Below, piece after piece: positions 45,452 to 52,669 of a DNA stretch of 64,000 nucleotides. The notes beneath the pieces are model-generated. The model was not told where the DNA came from. It saw only the letters and a list, made by a program, of their open reading frames with translations, and did no database searches. Made by a program: the position numbers and the translations under genes. The stretch lies in contig NZ_CP116936.1 of assembly GCF_028475105.1 (NCBI RefSeq), forward strand, positions 868,001-932,000. The letters are read 5' to 3'. The stretch comes from Micromonospora sp. LH3U1. Lineage in GTDB: Bacteria > Actinomycetota > Actinomycetes > Mycobacteriales > Micromonosporaceae. Position 1 is the first letter of the stretch; every line of letters starts with the position of its first letter.

Positions 45452-45752
45452 CCCGCCCCGCCCCCGCCCCGCCCGCCCCGCCCTGCCCCGCGCCCCGCCC
45501 CCGCCCGCGTCGATCATGGAGTTGTGGTGCCCGGTGCGCGCTGTTTTGCCGCTTCTGTGACCCACCACAACTCCATGATCGACGTTGGCGGGCCGGACTT
45601 TGACGGCGTCGGGCTGGGGCGCGCCGCGGGGAGCGGGCCGGGGCGGGCCGACAGGGGGCAGGATGGCGGGGTGGCGTCGGTCACAACGGTTGGCGTGGGC
45701 GGATCGTCGGGGCGGTGCGGGAGCAGTCGCGTCGGCCGGAGGGAGGCGCGCG
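45452..45752. other. Gene-free region before geranylgeranyl reductase
   Basis: 301 bp. A C-rich stretch (45452-45505) is followed by the 22-bp-arm palindrome at 45508-45584 and then by the presumed promoter region of the reductase gene. No gene is seen. Confidence 0.5.
45508..45584. repeat. Intergenic palindrome, family B, copy 2
   Basis: Perfect 22-bp arms (45508-45529 and 45563-45584), outer sequence CGTCGATCATGGAGTTGTGG, 33-nt loop. The first 19 bp after the outermost C equal the arms of the 34411-34485 element; the loops are not similar. It lies between two plus-strand genes. Confidence 0.9.
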
Positions 45753-46895
45753 GTGAGCGACGAGTTCGACGTGGTGGTGGTGGGAGCGGGGCCGGCCGGG
45801 GCAGCCGCCGCGCTGACAGCGCGCAGGGCGGGTGCCAGCGTGTTACTGCTGGACCGGGCCGACTTTCCTCGGGACAAGGCGTGCGGCGACGGAATCGCCG
45901 CGCACTCGGTGGACATGCTCGCCGAGCTGGGGGTGACCGAGGCGGTGGCGGGCTATGCGCCGCTCCCCGCGTTACGCATGATCGCGCCGGGCGGCGGCGC
46001 CGTGGCCCGGGCGCTGCCCCGGCCCGCGTACACCGTGCCCCGGGAGGTCTTCGACGCGCGACTGGTGGCGGCGGCCGTGGCGGCCGGCGCACAGCTGCGC
46101 CGGCACACCGTGCGCCGGGTCGAGCCGCGCGCCGACCGGGTGGTGCTCGACGGGGAGTTGTCGGGCCGGGTGGTGGTGGGCGCGGACGGCGCCGGGTCGG
46201 TGGTGCGTCGGACGCTCGGCCACCCGCAGAATCCCGACCGGCACCTGGCGCTGGCCATCCGTGGGTACGCCCCAGCTCTGCCCGGCCCGTCCGAGCAGCT
46301 CATCGTCACCTCGAAGGCGCGCTGGCCGGCGTACGCCTGGTCGTTCCCGATCGGTGACGGGCGGGCGAACGTCGGGTACGGGGAGGTGCTGCGCGGGGAG
46401 TCGCTGAGCAGGGCCTACCTGCTGGACCGGCTGGCCGCGCTGCTGCCCGACACCGACCTGGCGACGGTGAGCGCACTGCGCGCCCATCATTTGCCGCTGT
46501 CCACCCACCGGCCGACACCAGGGCGGGGGCGCACGCTGCTGGCCGGCGACGCGCTGTCACTGATCAATCCGTTCACCGGGGAGGGGATCTTCTACGCGCT
46601 GCTCTCCGGTGCGCTCGCCGGTGCGGCGGCGGCCCAGACACCCGACGGGGCCGCCCGCCGCTACACGCAGGGGTTGCGTCGTCGTCTCGGCACCCACCTG
46701 CGACACAGCTCGACCGCGGCCTGGTTGGCGCGGCGGCGCCGGGTGGTGGACGCGGCGGTCCGGGCGGCCCGTCGGGACGACCGGGTCTTCTACGACGTGG
46801 TCGAGCTGGGGTTGGGTGACGGACGTCTTACCGCTCGTACGTTGGCGATGATCGGCATCGGTCTGCGCGGCCGGGATGGGGCTCCGAGGCAGTGA
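45753..46895 (+). CDS. Geranylgeranyl reductase family FAD-dependent oxidoreductase
   Basis: 380 aa. FAD-binding Rossmann motif VVVVGAGPAGAAAALTARRAGASVLLLDRA, PxxYxW-region variant, second FAD motif LLAGDALSLINPFTGEGIFYALLSGALAG. These enzymes saturate double bonds of geranylgeranyl or other polyprenyl chains, for example on menaquinone or phospholipid-linked isoprenoids. GTG 45753 follows GGGAGG by 7-8 nt. A Z-prenyl diphosphate synthase gene is encoded 28 bp downstream, and this neighbourhood fits lipid-carrier or quinone isoprenoid metabolism. Confidence 0.9.
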   Translation: MSDEFDVVVVGAGPAGAAAALTARRAGASVLLLDRADFPRDKACGDGIAAHSVDMLAELGVTEAVAGYAPLPALRMIAPGGGAVARALPRPAYTVPREVFDARLVAAAVAAGAQLRRHTVRRVEPRADRVVLDGELSGRVVVGADGAGSVVRRTLGHPQNPDRHLALAIRGYAPALPGPSEQLIVTSKARWPAYAWSFPIGDGRANVGYGEVLRGESLSRAYLLDRLAALLPDTDLATVSALRAHHLPLSTHRPTPGRGRTLLAGDALSLINPFTGEGIFYALLSGALAGAAAAQTPDGAARRYTQGLRRRLGTHLRHSSTAAWLARRRRVVDAAVRAARRDDRVFYDVVELGLGDGRLTARTLAMIGIGLRGRDGAPRQ

Positions 46896-46923
46896 TCTGG
46901 CCGACGGGTCGCTACGCTGCTAG

Positions 46924-47697
46924 GTGATGACGCTGCGGAACCTTATTTACTCCGTGTACGAGCGCCGGCTCACGGCGAAGCTCGCGGGTAAGCCGGTGCC
47001 CCGGCACGTTGGGGTCATGTGCGACGGCAACCGCCGATGGGCGAAGGAAATGGGCTTCCTCGACCCGAACGACGGGCACCGGGTCGGCGCGGCAAAGATC
47101 AAGCACCTCCTCGGCTGGTGTGACCAGGCCGGCGTCGGGCACGTCACCCTCTATCTGCTGGCCACCGACAACCTGCGCCGTCCGGCCAGTGAGCTGGACC
47201 CCCTCCTCAAGATCATTGAGGACCTGGCGGTGGAGTTGGCGGAAGAGGGCAATCCCTGGCGGCTGCGTATCGTCGGGGCGCTCGATCTGCTGCCGGCACA
47301 GACCGCGGCGGCGCTCAAGGGCGCCGAGGAGCGCACCCGCGAGCGCACCGGCGGCGCGGAGGTCAACATCGCGGTGGGCTACGGCGGTCGCCGGGAGATC
47401 ACCGACGCGGTCCGGTCGCTGCTGCTGGAGTACGCCGCCACCGGCGGCACGATCGAGGAGTTGGCCGAGGTGCTGGACGTCGAGCACATCGCCGAGCACC
47501 TCTACACCCGTGGCCAGCCCGACCCCGACCTGGTCATCCGCACCAGCGGCGAGCAGCGGCTGTCCGGCTTCATGCTCTGGCAGTCCGCGCACTCGGAGTT
47601 CTACTTCTGCGAGCTCAACTGGCCGGATTTCCGGCACATCGACTTCCTGCGCGCACTGCGCTCGTACGCCACCAGACAGCGCCGCTACGGTGTCTGA
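46924..47697 (+). CDS. Short-chain Z-isoprenyl diphosphate synthase (Rv1086-like)
   Basis: 257 aa cis-prenyltransferase. HVGVMCDGNRRWAKEMGF carries the catalytic Asp, then HLLGWCDQAGVGHVTLYLLATDNLRRP, INIAVGYGGRREI-type segment (VNIAVGYGGRREI) and RTSGEQRLSGFMLWQSAHSEFYF with the Arg/Glu diphosphate site. It resembles M. tuberculosis Rv1086, a Z,E-farnesyl diphosphate synthase, more than the long-chain UppS/Rv2361c type. Chain length is inferred by similarity only. TACGCT (46913-46918) lies 5 nt before GTG 46924; ATG 46927 is the alternative start. Confidence 0.92.
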   Translation: MMTLRNLIYSVYERRLTAKLAGKPVPRHVGVMCDGNRRWAKEMGFLDPNDGHRVGAAKIKHLLGWCDQAGVGHVTLYLLATDNLRRPASELDPLLKIIEDLAVELAEEGNPWRLRIVGALDLLPAQTAAALKGAEERTRERTGGAEVNIAVGYGGRREITDAVRSLLLEYAATGGTIEELAEVLDVEHIAEHLYTRGQPDPDLVIRTSGEQRLSGFMLWQSAHSEFYFCELNWPDFRHIDFLRALRSYATRQRRYGV

Positions 47698-47698
47698 A

Positions 47699-47726
47699 CC
47701 GGCGGCGACGCGTCTGTCGCCGCCGG
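47699..47726. terminator. Terminator hairpin between uppS-like and otsB genes
   Basis: Perfect 11-bp stem CCGGCGGCGAC (47699-47709) / GTCGCCGCCGG (47716-47726), 6-nt loop, between convergent genes. Confidence 0.7.
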
Positions 47727-47737
47727 GTCCGGCCCGG

Positions 47738-48562
47738 TCAGGGCAGGTGGGTCAGTGCCTGGGTGAGGAAGTCGCCCAGGGCAGCTGGGGACTCGATCGT
47801 CAGGTCGGCGGCGTTGGCCACCTCATGGCCGGTCTCCGGGTTGGCCACGGCCACGCACACGCCGAGGAAATCCGGGTCGGCGGCGGCGCGGGCGCGTAGG
47901 GCGGCGAAGGCCTTGATGTCCGAGACGTCGTCGCCGAAGTACCAGGCGGCGGTGGCCCCCTTGATCGCCTCGCCGATCACCATGCCCTTGTCCCGGTCGA
48001 CCGGCGGCTTGAGCTCCAGCACCATCCGCCCGGCCTGCGCCCGCAACCCCAGCCGGTCGGCCTGCTCGTGCCCCCACTGCTGCACGGTCGAGCCGAGCTG
48101 CGGAGCGGTACGCCAGTGCAGCGCGACGGAGAGCCGCTTGTACTCGACCAGCGTGCCGGGCGGCAGCTCCGCCCGAGCCAGGTCGGCCAGCTCCGCCATG
48201 GTCGGCACCCAGGGCAGCGCTGCCGGCTCGGTGACGGTTTCCCCGCCGGAGTGGCTGTGCTCCAGCCCGTAGAGGCCGTAGAGGTCCACGCCGGCGAGCC
48301 CGCCGAGCTGTTCCCGGAGGAACTCGACGGGTCGGGCGGAGACGATCGCGACCCGCTGCACGATCGAAGCCAGTGCCTCGATCGCGGCCAGCGCCTTGGG
48401 TGCCGGGCGTACCGCGCTCGGATCGTCGTCGACGGGCGCGAGCGTGCCGTCGAAGTCGAAGAAGAGCACGGTCCCGGCCGCCCGGCTGGCGGTGGTCCGC
48501 CAGGCCTGGTCGGCGTTCAACGGGGTTCTCGGCTGTTGGTTGCCCAGATTCAACGGCGGCAC
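47738..48562 (-). CDS. otsB: Trehalose-6-phosphate phosphatase
   Basis: 274 aa HAD phosphatase forming trehalose from trehalose-6-phosphate. Motif I FFDFDGTLAPVDDDPSAVRP with the nucleophilic Asp, motif II VAIVSARP, Lys in VEYKRLSVALHWR, motif IV WYFGDDVSDIKAFAALRA (family usually GDDxTDExAF). Its partner otsA is not in the window. I choose GTG 48562 because TACGCT (48570-48575) is 7 nt upstream on the minus strand; ATG 48595 (11 residues longer) lacks a properly spaced Shine-Dalgarno. Confidence 0.9.
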   Translation of the reverse strand: MPPLNLGNQQPRTPLNADQAWRTTASRAAGTVLFFDFDGTLAPVDDDPSAVRPAPKALAAIEALASIVQRVAIVSARPVEFLREQLGGLAGVDLYGLYGLEHSHSGGETVTEPAALPWVPTMAELADLARAELPPGTLVEYKRLSVALHWRTAPQLGSTVQQWGHEQADRLGLRAQAGRMVLELKPPVDRDKGMVIGEAIKGATAAWYFGDDVSDIKAFAALRARAAADPDFLGVCVAVANPETGHEVANAADLTIESPAALGDFLTQALTHLP

Positions 48563-48629
48563 GCGCGTCAGCGTACCCCGGCGATGGAGGCTCATTCCTG
48601 GCCGAGTGGACCCGTTCGGCGGTACGCGA

Positions 48630-48983
48630 TCAGCGTTCGGCGGCTCCTCGTCCGCGCCGGCCGAACGGCACCACCGCCGCCTCCTGGCCATGGCTCAACA
48701 GATAGCCCTCCACGAACCCGGTGTTGCGATCACCGGTGCGGCTTTCGATCTCGTTGAGCTGCGCAACCAGGAACTCGGTCAGCGCGCTGAGCCGGTTGTT
48801 CAGACGCTCGTGCAGCTCAGCGACGACGGCCAGAACGACCGCGGTGCCGGCGGCGATGAGCACAAAGAGGTTGACGAACAGCGGAAGCTGCCCGCCATCG
48901 ACCGCGAGGGTCACTACGTTGCCGGTCGCCCACAGTGTTATCGACACCGTCGCGACCACGACTGCCAACCACTTCAGGGTCAT
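48630..48983 (-). CDS. Small two-helix membrane protein
   Basis: 117 aa. Two membrane helices (LKWLAVVVATVSITLWATGNVVTLA and LPLFVNLFVLIAAGTAVVLAVVAEL), then an amphipathic segment (HERLNNRLSALTEFLVAQLNEIESRTGDRNTGFVEGYLLSHG) and a basic tail. No family recognised. AGGAGGGG precedes the ATG with normal spacing, which supports translation. Confidence 0.75.
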   Translation of the reverse strand: MTLKWLAVVVATVSITLWATGNVVTLAVDGGQLPLFVNLFVLIAAGTAVVLAVVAELHERLNNRLSALTEFLVAQLNEIESRTGDRNTGFVEGYLLSHGQEAAVVPFGRRGRGAAER

Positions 48984-49145
48984 GGACAGACCCCTCCTTC
49001 TGTCCCGCAGGGCTGGGTTCGGCCTTGTCCCGTCCCCCCGCCGATGACGAGCCCAAGCAGTACGAGTAGGGACGCTAGCGTGCCCGTTCCGGCCCCGGAG
49101 GCAAACGAATGAACCCGACCAGGCGTTCTTTCGCTATCTGAGGAA

Positions 49146-49589
49146 CTACCCTGCTTGATTGCCCCTTTTTCGGACATCGACGGGGAGCGTTGGGCGGTAT
49201 GCGAGGTATCTGATGGTTTCGCGGATGTGGAACTTCTCCGCGTCCGACACGTTCGGATCGATCAGGCGACGCAGCAGTGCCTCCACGTCGGGGTCCATCG
49301 GAGGGGCGGACTGGCCGGTGCGAGGGCCGGCCGCGGTGCGGTCCCAGCCGAGCGCGGCGAAGGCGGCAGCCGGATTGAGCCCCAGGCCTTCGCAGAAGGC
49401 GACCACCCGTTCGGCCTCCGGGTCGCTGGCCCAGTCGCCCCGGACCCACCGGTTGATGGTCTGCCGGGAGACGCCGGTGCGCCGGGAGACCTCGGTGCCA
49501 CTCCAGGCCCGGGTGGCCCGTGCCTCGTCCAGGGCGCGCCGCACGAAGGTGGCGAAGGCGATCTTTCGCGCATTGGCCGTCTCGGTCAC
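49146..49589 (-). CDS. Xre-type helix-turn-helix regulator
   Basis: 147 aa from GTG 49589. The HTH is FVRRALDEARATRAWSGTEVSRRTGVSRQTINRWVRGDWASDPEAERVVAFCEGLGLNPAAAFAALGW, a lambda-repressor-like domain. The C-terminal part (VEALLRRLIDPNVSDAEKFHIRETIRYLAYRP) is helical, possibly for dimerisation. TACCGT (49596-49601) is 6 nt upstream on the minus strand (leaderless). The divergent region contains seven GTCACG hexamers in either orientation, one overlapping this -10, so these may be its operators. Confidence 0.85.
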   Translation of the reverse strand: MTETANARKIAFATFVRRALDEARATRAWSGTEVSRRTGVSRQTINRWVRGDWASDPEAERVVAFCEGLGLNPAAAFAALGWDRTAAGPRTGQSAPPMDPDVEALLRRLIDPNVSDAEKFHIRETIRYLAYRPTLPVDVRKRGNQAG

Positions 49590-49591
49590 CC

Positions 49592-49831
49592 CGTGACGGT
49601 ACGGCCAGCCGGCGGCGAGTGCGTGCCCCGGCTCGCTACTGTCACGCAGACGTGACGGGATCTTCGGATTTCCGGTAAACGATTCGGTGCCACTGTTGAG
49701 GGGTGTCACGCGGGCAGAATAGATGCCCGTAGTGGTAAACGTAAGCGGACGAAAAGCTGATACTGTCACGCCCATGGGACAATCTACGGTGTGTCACGTG
49801 TATGAGACGATTGGTGCTCACATGCGTCACG
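49592..49831. promoter_or_regulatory. Cluster of GTCACG/CGTGAC elements
   Basis: CGTGAC at 49592 and 49651 and GTCACG at 49641, 49705, 49765, 49793 and 49826. Those at 49641 and 49651 form an inverted repeat GTCACG-CAGA-CGTGAC; most copies read TGTCACGC. GGTAAACG also occurs twice, at about 49674 and 49733. Candidate operator array between the Xre gene and the gene at 49853. Confidence 0.5.
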
Positions 49832-49852
49832 CCCCCGGTGCTAGGGGGTGTG

Positions 49853-50197
49853 GTGACTGAGCTCGCCACCCGCGCCCAGGCCTTCGGGCTGATCGCCGAG
49901 GGGGTCGCCGCAGGGCTGACCGCTCCCTGGCGGCTCTACCTCGCCCGAGGCTGCCGCTACCTGTCGCTGAGCGTCGGCGATCGCGCCGAGTGGAACGCCT
50001 GGCGTACCCATCTCGGCTGCCCCGAGCTGAGCGTCCGGGTCTACGACGCCGGCGGCGAGATCCGCCGGTCATCCGTGGCCGAGGTCGTGCTGGACGGCTG
50101 CCGGATCAGCGTCGAGCTGGTCGAGGAGGTCAGCACCGACGACCTGGACCGGCTGCTCGTCGCGGATCCCACCACGATCGAGCCGGAGGAGCGATGA
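49853..50197 (+). CDS. Hypothetical protein downstream of the GTCACG cluster
   Basis: 114 aa from GTG 49853. No family recognised. The sequence VTELATRAQAFGLIAEGVAAGLTAPWRLYLARGCRYLSLSVGDRAEWNAWRTHLGCPELSVRVYDAGGEIRRSSVAEVVLDGCRISVELVEEV looks like a small alpha/beta domain. A longer frame opens at 49802, but its codon use is not coding-like. The stop overlaps a 12-codon ORF by the ATGA at 50194-50197. Its position across from an Xre gene hints at a regulated partner. Confidence 0.65.
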   Translation: MTELATRAQAFGLIAEGVAAGLTAPWRLYLARGCRYLSLSVGDRAEWNAWRTHLGCPELSVRVYDAGGEIRRSSVAEVVLDGCRISVELVEEVSTDDLDRLLVADPTTIEPEER

Positions 50198-50232
50198 CCT
50201 GGCGTCCGGGCTGGGCCGGAGCTGCCCGATGA
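50194..50232 (+). CDS. 12-codon micro-ORF bridging two genes
   Basis: MTWRPGWAGAAR, with a GGAGGAG Shine-Dalgarno just upstream (about 50186-50192). Its ATG overlaps the preceding stop (ATGA, 50194-50197), and its stop overlaps the next start (ATGA, 50229-50232). Such perfect double coupling suggests it is translated, at least to hand ribosomes on to the next gene. It may have no function as a peptide. Confidence 0.4.
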   Translation: MTWRPGWAGAAR

Positions 50233-50564
50233 GCCCGTTCCTCGCGGTGTTCCTCGTCCTGGTGCTCGGTGCCACCAGCTACGCGGCGGGCCGGCTGCAC
50301 GGGCAGCTCAGCTACCGCATCGGCTACCGCTTCGGCTACCGGCAGGGCTACTTCGACGGTGACCGGGGCGCCTGGAACCGGCGTCGCCGCGATGCCCAGG
50401 CGGCGATCGCCTCCGCCCTGTCGGTCTCCCCGGCGGGCGTGGTCCGCTCCGCCGGCACCGTCGCCCGCCCCGGCACCACGTACACCGGCTCGTCGTTCAC
50501 CGCGCCGGCCGCCCCGATCACGGGGCGGCACCCGACCGGCACGCTCGTCCGACGTTCCGGTTGA
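50229..50564 (+). CDS. Small membrane-anchored hypothetical protein
   Basis: 111 aa. An N-terminal membrane helix (SPFLAVFLVLVLGATSYAAGRL) is followed by a Gly/Tyr/Arg-rich stretch with a repeated pattern (HGQLSYRIGYRFGYRQGYFDGDRGAWNRRRRD) and a Ser/Thr/Pro/Ala-rich tail. No family recognised. Coupled to the micro-ORF and the gene at 49853 by ATGA overlaps. Confidence 0.65.
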   Translation: MSPFLAVFLVLVLGATSYAAGRLHGQLSYRIGYRFGYRQGYFDGDRGAWNRRRRDAQAAIASALSVSPAGVVRSAGTVARPGTTYTGSSFTAPAAPITGRHPTGTLVRRSG

Positions 50565-50824
50565 GGTCGGTCGGCGGGCGCAGGCCCGCCGACCGGCGCC
50601 ACGAACGCGGTGCGTCGTCCGCGGCGGACACGCACCGTCGGGGTCACGTCAGACCGGTGACGGTGGCCCCACCGGCCGGGATGCGCGCAGGGGGCATGCA
50701 TCCCGGCCGGTTCCGCCGCGCCCGCCTCTGCCCCCGTGCTGGTGAGGGGCTCCGCGAAGCGGGGTTCCCGAGCCCGTCTTGGTAGATCCACGTCCGCCCT
50801 CTAGCCGGAAGGGTCCGGCGCGGC

Positions 50825-50830
50825 TAGCGT
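50825..50830 (+). promoter_or_regulatory. -10 box of the phoAT-like/phoH2 transcript
   Basis: TAGCGT, 6 nt before ATG 50837. The TAG inside it is an in-frame stop for the small ORF, so that ORF cannot begin earlier. Confidence 0.55.
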
Positions 50831-50836
50831 CTAGGC

Positions 50837-50980
50837 ATGGCACGGGGTTCTCCCGAGCCAGCCGGTCCGCCCGGATCTGCGACCTCGCGCATGGGGTTCC
50901 GCATCCGACCCCGTGTCCCCGGGCACCGGAGGAGGCGGAACACGGGTGGCGGGTGCCCATCCGTCGGAGCAGGCCTGTGA
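50837..50980 (+). CDS. Small leaderless ORF overlapping phoH2 (PhoAT-like antitoxin candidate)
   Basis: 47 codons from ATG 50837: starts [10 protein letters not shown] and ends CPSVGAGL, with an Arg-rich middle ([14 protein letters not shown]). The stop codon overlaps the GTG start of the PIN-PhoH gene as GTGA (50977-50980). It is in a different frame from phoH2 and has a TANNNT box 6 nt upstream. In mycobacteria phoH2 is preceded by a small overlapping ORF, phoAT, encoding the antitoxin; the arrangement here is the same, although I cannot see sequence similarity by eye. Confidence 0.5.
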   Translation: MARGSPEPAGPPGSATSRMGFRIRPRVPGHRRRRNTGGGCPSVGAGL

Positions 50981-52392
50981 CGACTCGCCGTACCACCGCC
51001 GGTGCCGACCAGACCCCGGCCGCGACTGCCACGACCCGCCGCGCCACCAGGAGCCGCCGTACGGCGGCCGCCGCGCCGGCCGACCCCAAGGAGCCGCGAC
51101 CAGCCGGCCAGGCCTTTGTCCTGGACACTTCCGTGCTGCTCTCCGATCCGGCGGCGTTCCACCGGTTCGCGGAGCACGAGGTGGTGCTGCCTCTGGTGGT
51201 CATCACCGAGCTGGAAGGCAAGCGGCACCATCCGGAGCTGGGCTGGTTCGCCCGGCAGTCGCTACGGATGCTCGACGACCTACGGGTCCGGCATGGCCGA
51301 CTCGACCGACCCGTGCCCGCCAACGACGTCGGCGGCACCCTGCGGGTGGAGCTCAACCACACCGACGACGGCGTGTTGCCGCCCGGGTTCCGCAGCGAGA
51401 GCAACGATGCCCGGATCCTCTCCGTCGCACTCAACCTCGCCGCCGAGGGGCGGGAGGTGACCCTGGTCAGCAAGGACATGCCGCTGCGGGTCAAGGCGGC
51501 CTCGGTGGGCCTGCGCGCCGACGAGTACCGCCACGGCCAGGCCAGTGACCCGACCTGGACCGGCATGTCCGAGATGGATTTGAGCGAGGAGCAGATCGGC
51601 AAGTTGTACGCCGGCGAGACGCTCGACGTCGACGAGGCTGCCGGGCTGCCCTGCCACACCGGCCTGGTGCTGCACTCGGCGCGTGGCTCCGCGCTCGGTC
51701 GGGTGCTGCCGGACAAGTCGGTCCGGTTGGTTCGGGGCGACCGGGAGGCGTTCGGGTTGCACGGTCGCTCGGCCGAGCAGCGGGTCGCTCTCGACCTGCT
51801 GCTCGACGAGGCGATCGGGATCGTCTCGCTGGGCGGTCGGGCCGGCACCGGCAAGTCGGCTCTGGCGCTCTGCGCCGGGCTGGAGGCGGTGATGGAGAAG
51901 CGCCGGCACAAGAAGGTGATCGTGTTCCGCCCGCTGTACGCCGTCGGCGGCCAGGAGTTGGGCTACCTGCCGGGGTCGGAGTCGGAAAAGATGTCGCCGT
52001 GGGCGCAGGCGGTCTTCGACACTCTCGGTGCGGTGGTGCACGAGAACGTGCTGGAGGAGGTCACCTCGCGGGGCATCCTCGAGGTGTTGCCGCTGACCCA
52101 CATTCGGGGGCGCAGCCTGCACGATGCCTATGTGATCGTGGACGAGGCCCAGTCACTTGAGCGCGGAGTGCTGCTGACCGTGCTGTCTCGGATCGGGCAG
52201 GGCTCCCGGGTGGTGCTCACGCACGACGTGGCACAGCGGGACAATCTGCGGGTCGGCCGGCATGACGGGGTCACCGCCGTCATCGAGGCGCTCAAGGGCC
52301 ATCCCCTCTTCGCCCACGTCACACTCACCCGTTCGGAGCGGTCGCCGATTGCCGCGATGGTCACGGATCTCCTGGAGGACATCCCGATTTAA
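50977..52392 (+). CDS. phoH2: PIN domain-PhoH family protein (PhoH2)
   Basis: 471 aa. Basic N-terminus, PIN ribonuclease domain (about 48-185: [48 protein letters not shown], keeping the acidic residues Asp/Glu/Asp/Asp), then a PhoH ATPase domain (about 265-470) with Walker [15 protein letters not shown] and Walker [12 protein letters not shown]. Mycobacterial PhoH2 proteins are sequence-specific RNA helicase/RNases acting as toxins. GTG 50977 overlaps the small upstream ORF's stop (GTGA), and GGAGC lies upstream. It sits in a region resembling the Rv1086-Rv1110 neighbourhood of M. tuberculosis, where phoH2 is Rv1095. Confidence 0.92.
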   Translation: MTTRRTTAGADQTPAATATTRRATRSRRTAAAAPADPKEPRPAGQAFVLDTSVLLSDPAAFHRFAEHEVVLPLVVITELEGKRHHPELGWFARQSLRMLDDLRVRHGRLDRPVPANDVGGTLRVELNHTDDGVLPPGFRSESNDARILSVALNLAAEGREVTLVSKDMPLRVKAASVGLRADEYRHGQASDPTWTGMSEMDLSEEQIGKLYAGETLDVDEAAGLPCHTGLVLHSARGSALGRVLPDKSVRLVRGDREAFGLHGRSAEQRVALDLLLDEAIGIVSLGGRAGTGKSALALCAGLEAVMEKRRHKKVIVFRPLYAVGGQELGYLPGSESEKMSPWAQAVFDTLGAVVHENVLEEVTSRGILEVLPLTHIRGRSLHDAYVIVDEAQSLERGVLLTVLSRIGQGSRVVLTHDVAQRDNLRVGRHDGVTAVIEALKGHPLFAHVTLTRSERSPIAAMVTDLLEDIPI

Positions 52393-52426
52393 CGGTGCCT
52401 TTGCGGGCTTTTGTCCGCATTTTAAG

Positions 52427-52442
52427 TGTGGCACAGATCACA
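52427..52442. promoter_or_regulatory. CRP-type binding site upstream of transglycosylase gene
   Basis: TGTGGCACAGATCACA matches TGTGA-N6-TCACA with one mismatch in the left half. It lies about 230 bp before the start of the transglycosylase gene and 35 bp after the phoH2 stop. Regulation of a cell-wall hydrolase by a CRP-type factor has precedent in mycobacterial rpfA. Confidence 0.5.
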
Positions 52443-52669
52443 AACAGGCCGGTCGGTTTCCCAACAGCCTCACTGTGCGCAATCGTGTCCCACGAGCGTC
52501 CACGCACCACGGGAATCGTTGGTGATCGTTCGTCCCGAGACGGACGGCATCGGCGACAGTCGGTGCGTCGGCGCGACCGGCAACCGGTCGGGGCGCTCGT
52601 GGCACGGCTGACGGCCCGCCTGTGGCCCGCGCCGCGCCGCGCCTTTGCCCCCGACGAAGGGACCACTTC

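Noticed and set aside
48563..48595. Start of otsB at ATG 48595
   Set aside because: AGGA sits directly against the ATG with no spacing, whereas TACGCT 7 nt before GTG 48562 fits the leaderless pattern seen throughout. Kept only as an alternative.
49802..49852. Longer start for the 114-aa protein at ATG 49802
   Set aside because: The extra 17 codons are low in G/C at third positions and contain GTCACG elements of the presumed operator array.
52393..52669. c-di-AMP (ydaO-type) riboswitch upstream of the transglycosylase gene
   Set aside because: Actinobacterial muralytic genes often carry one, but I could not find the conserved GGGGAACC-like and associated core segments in this leader.
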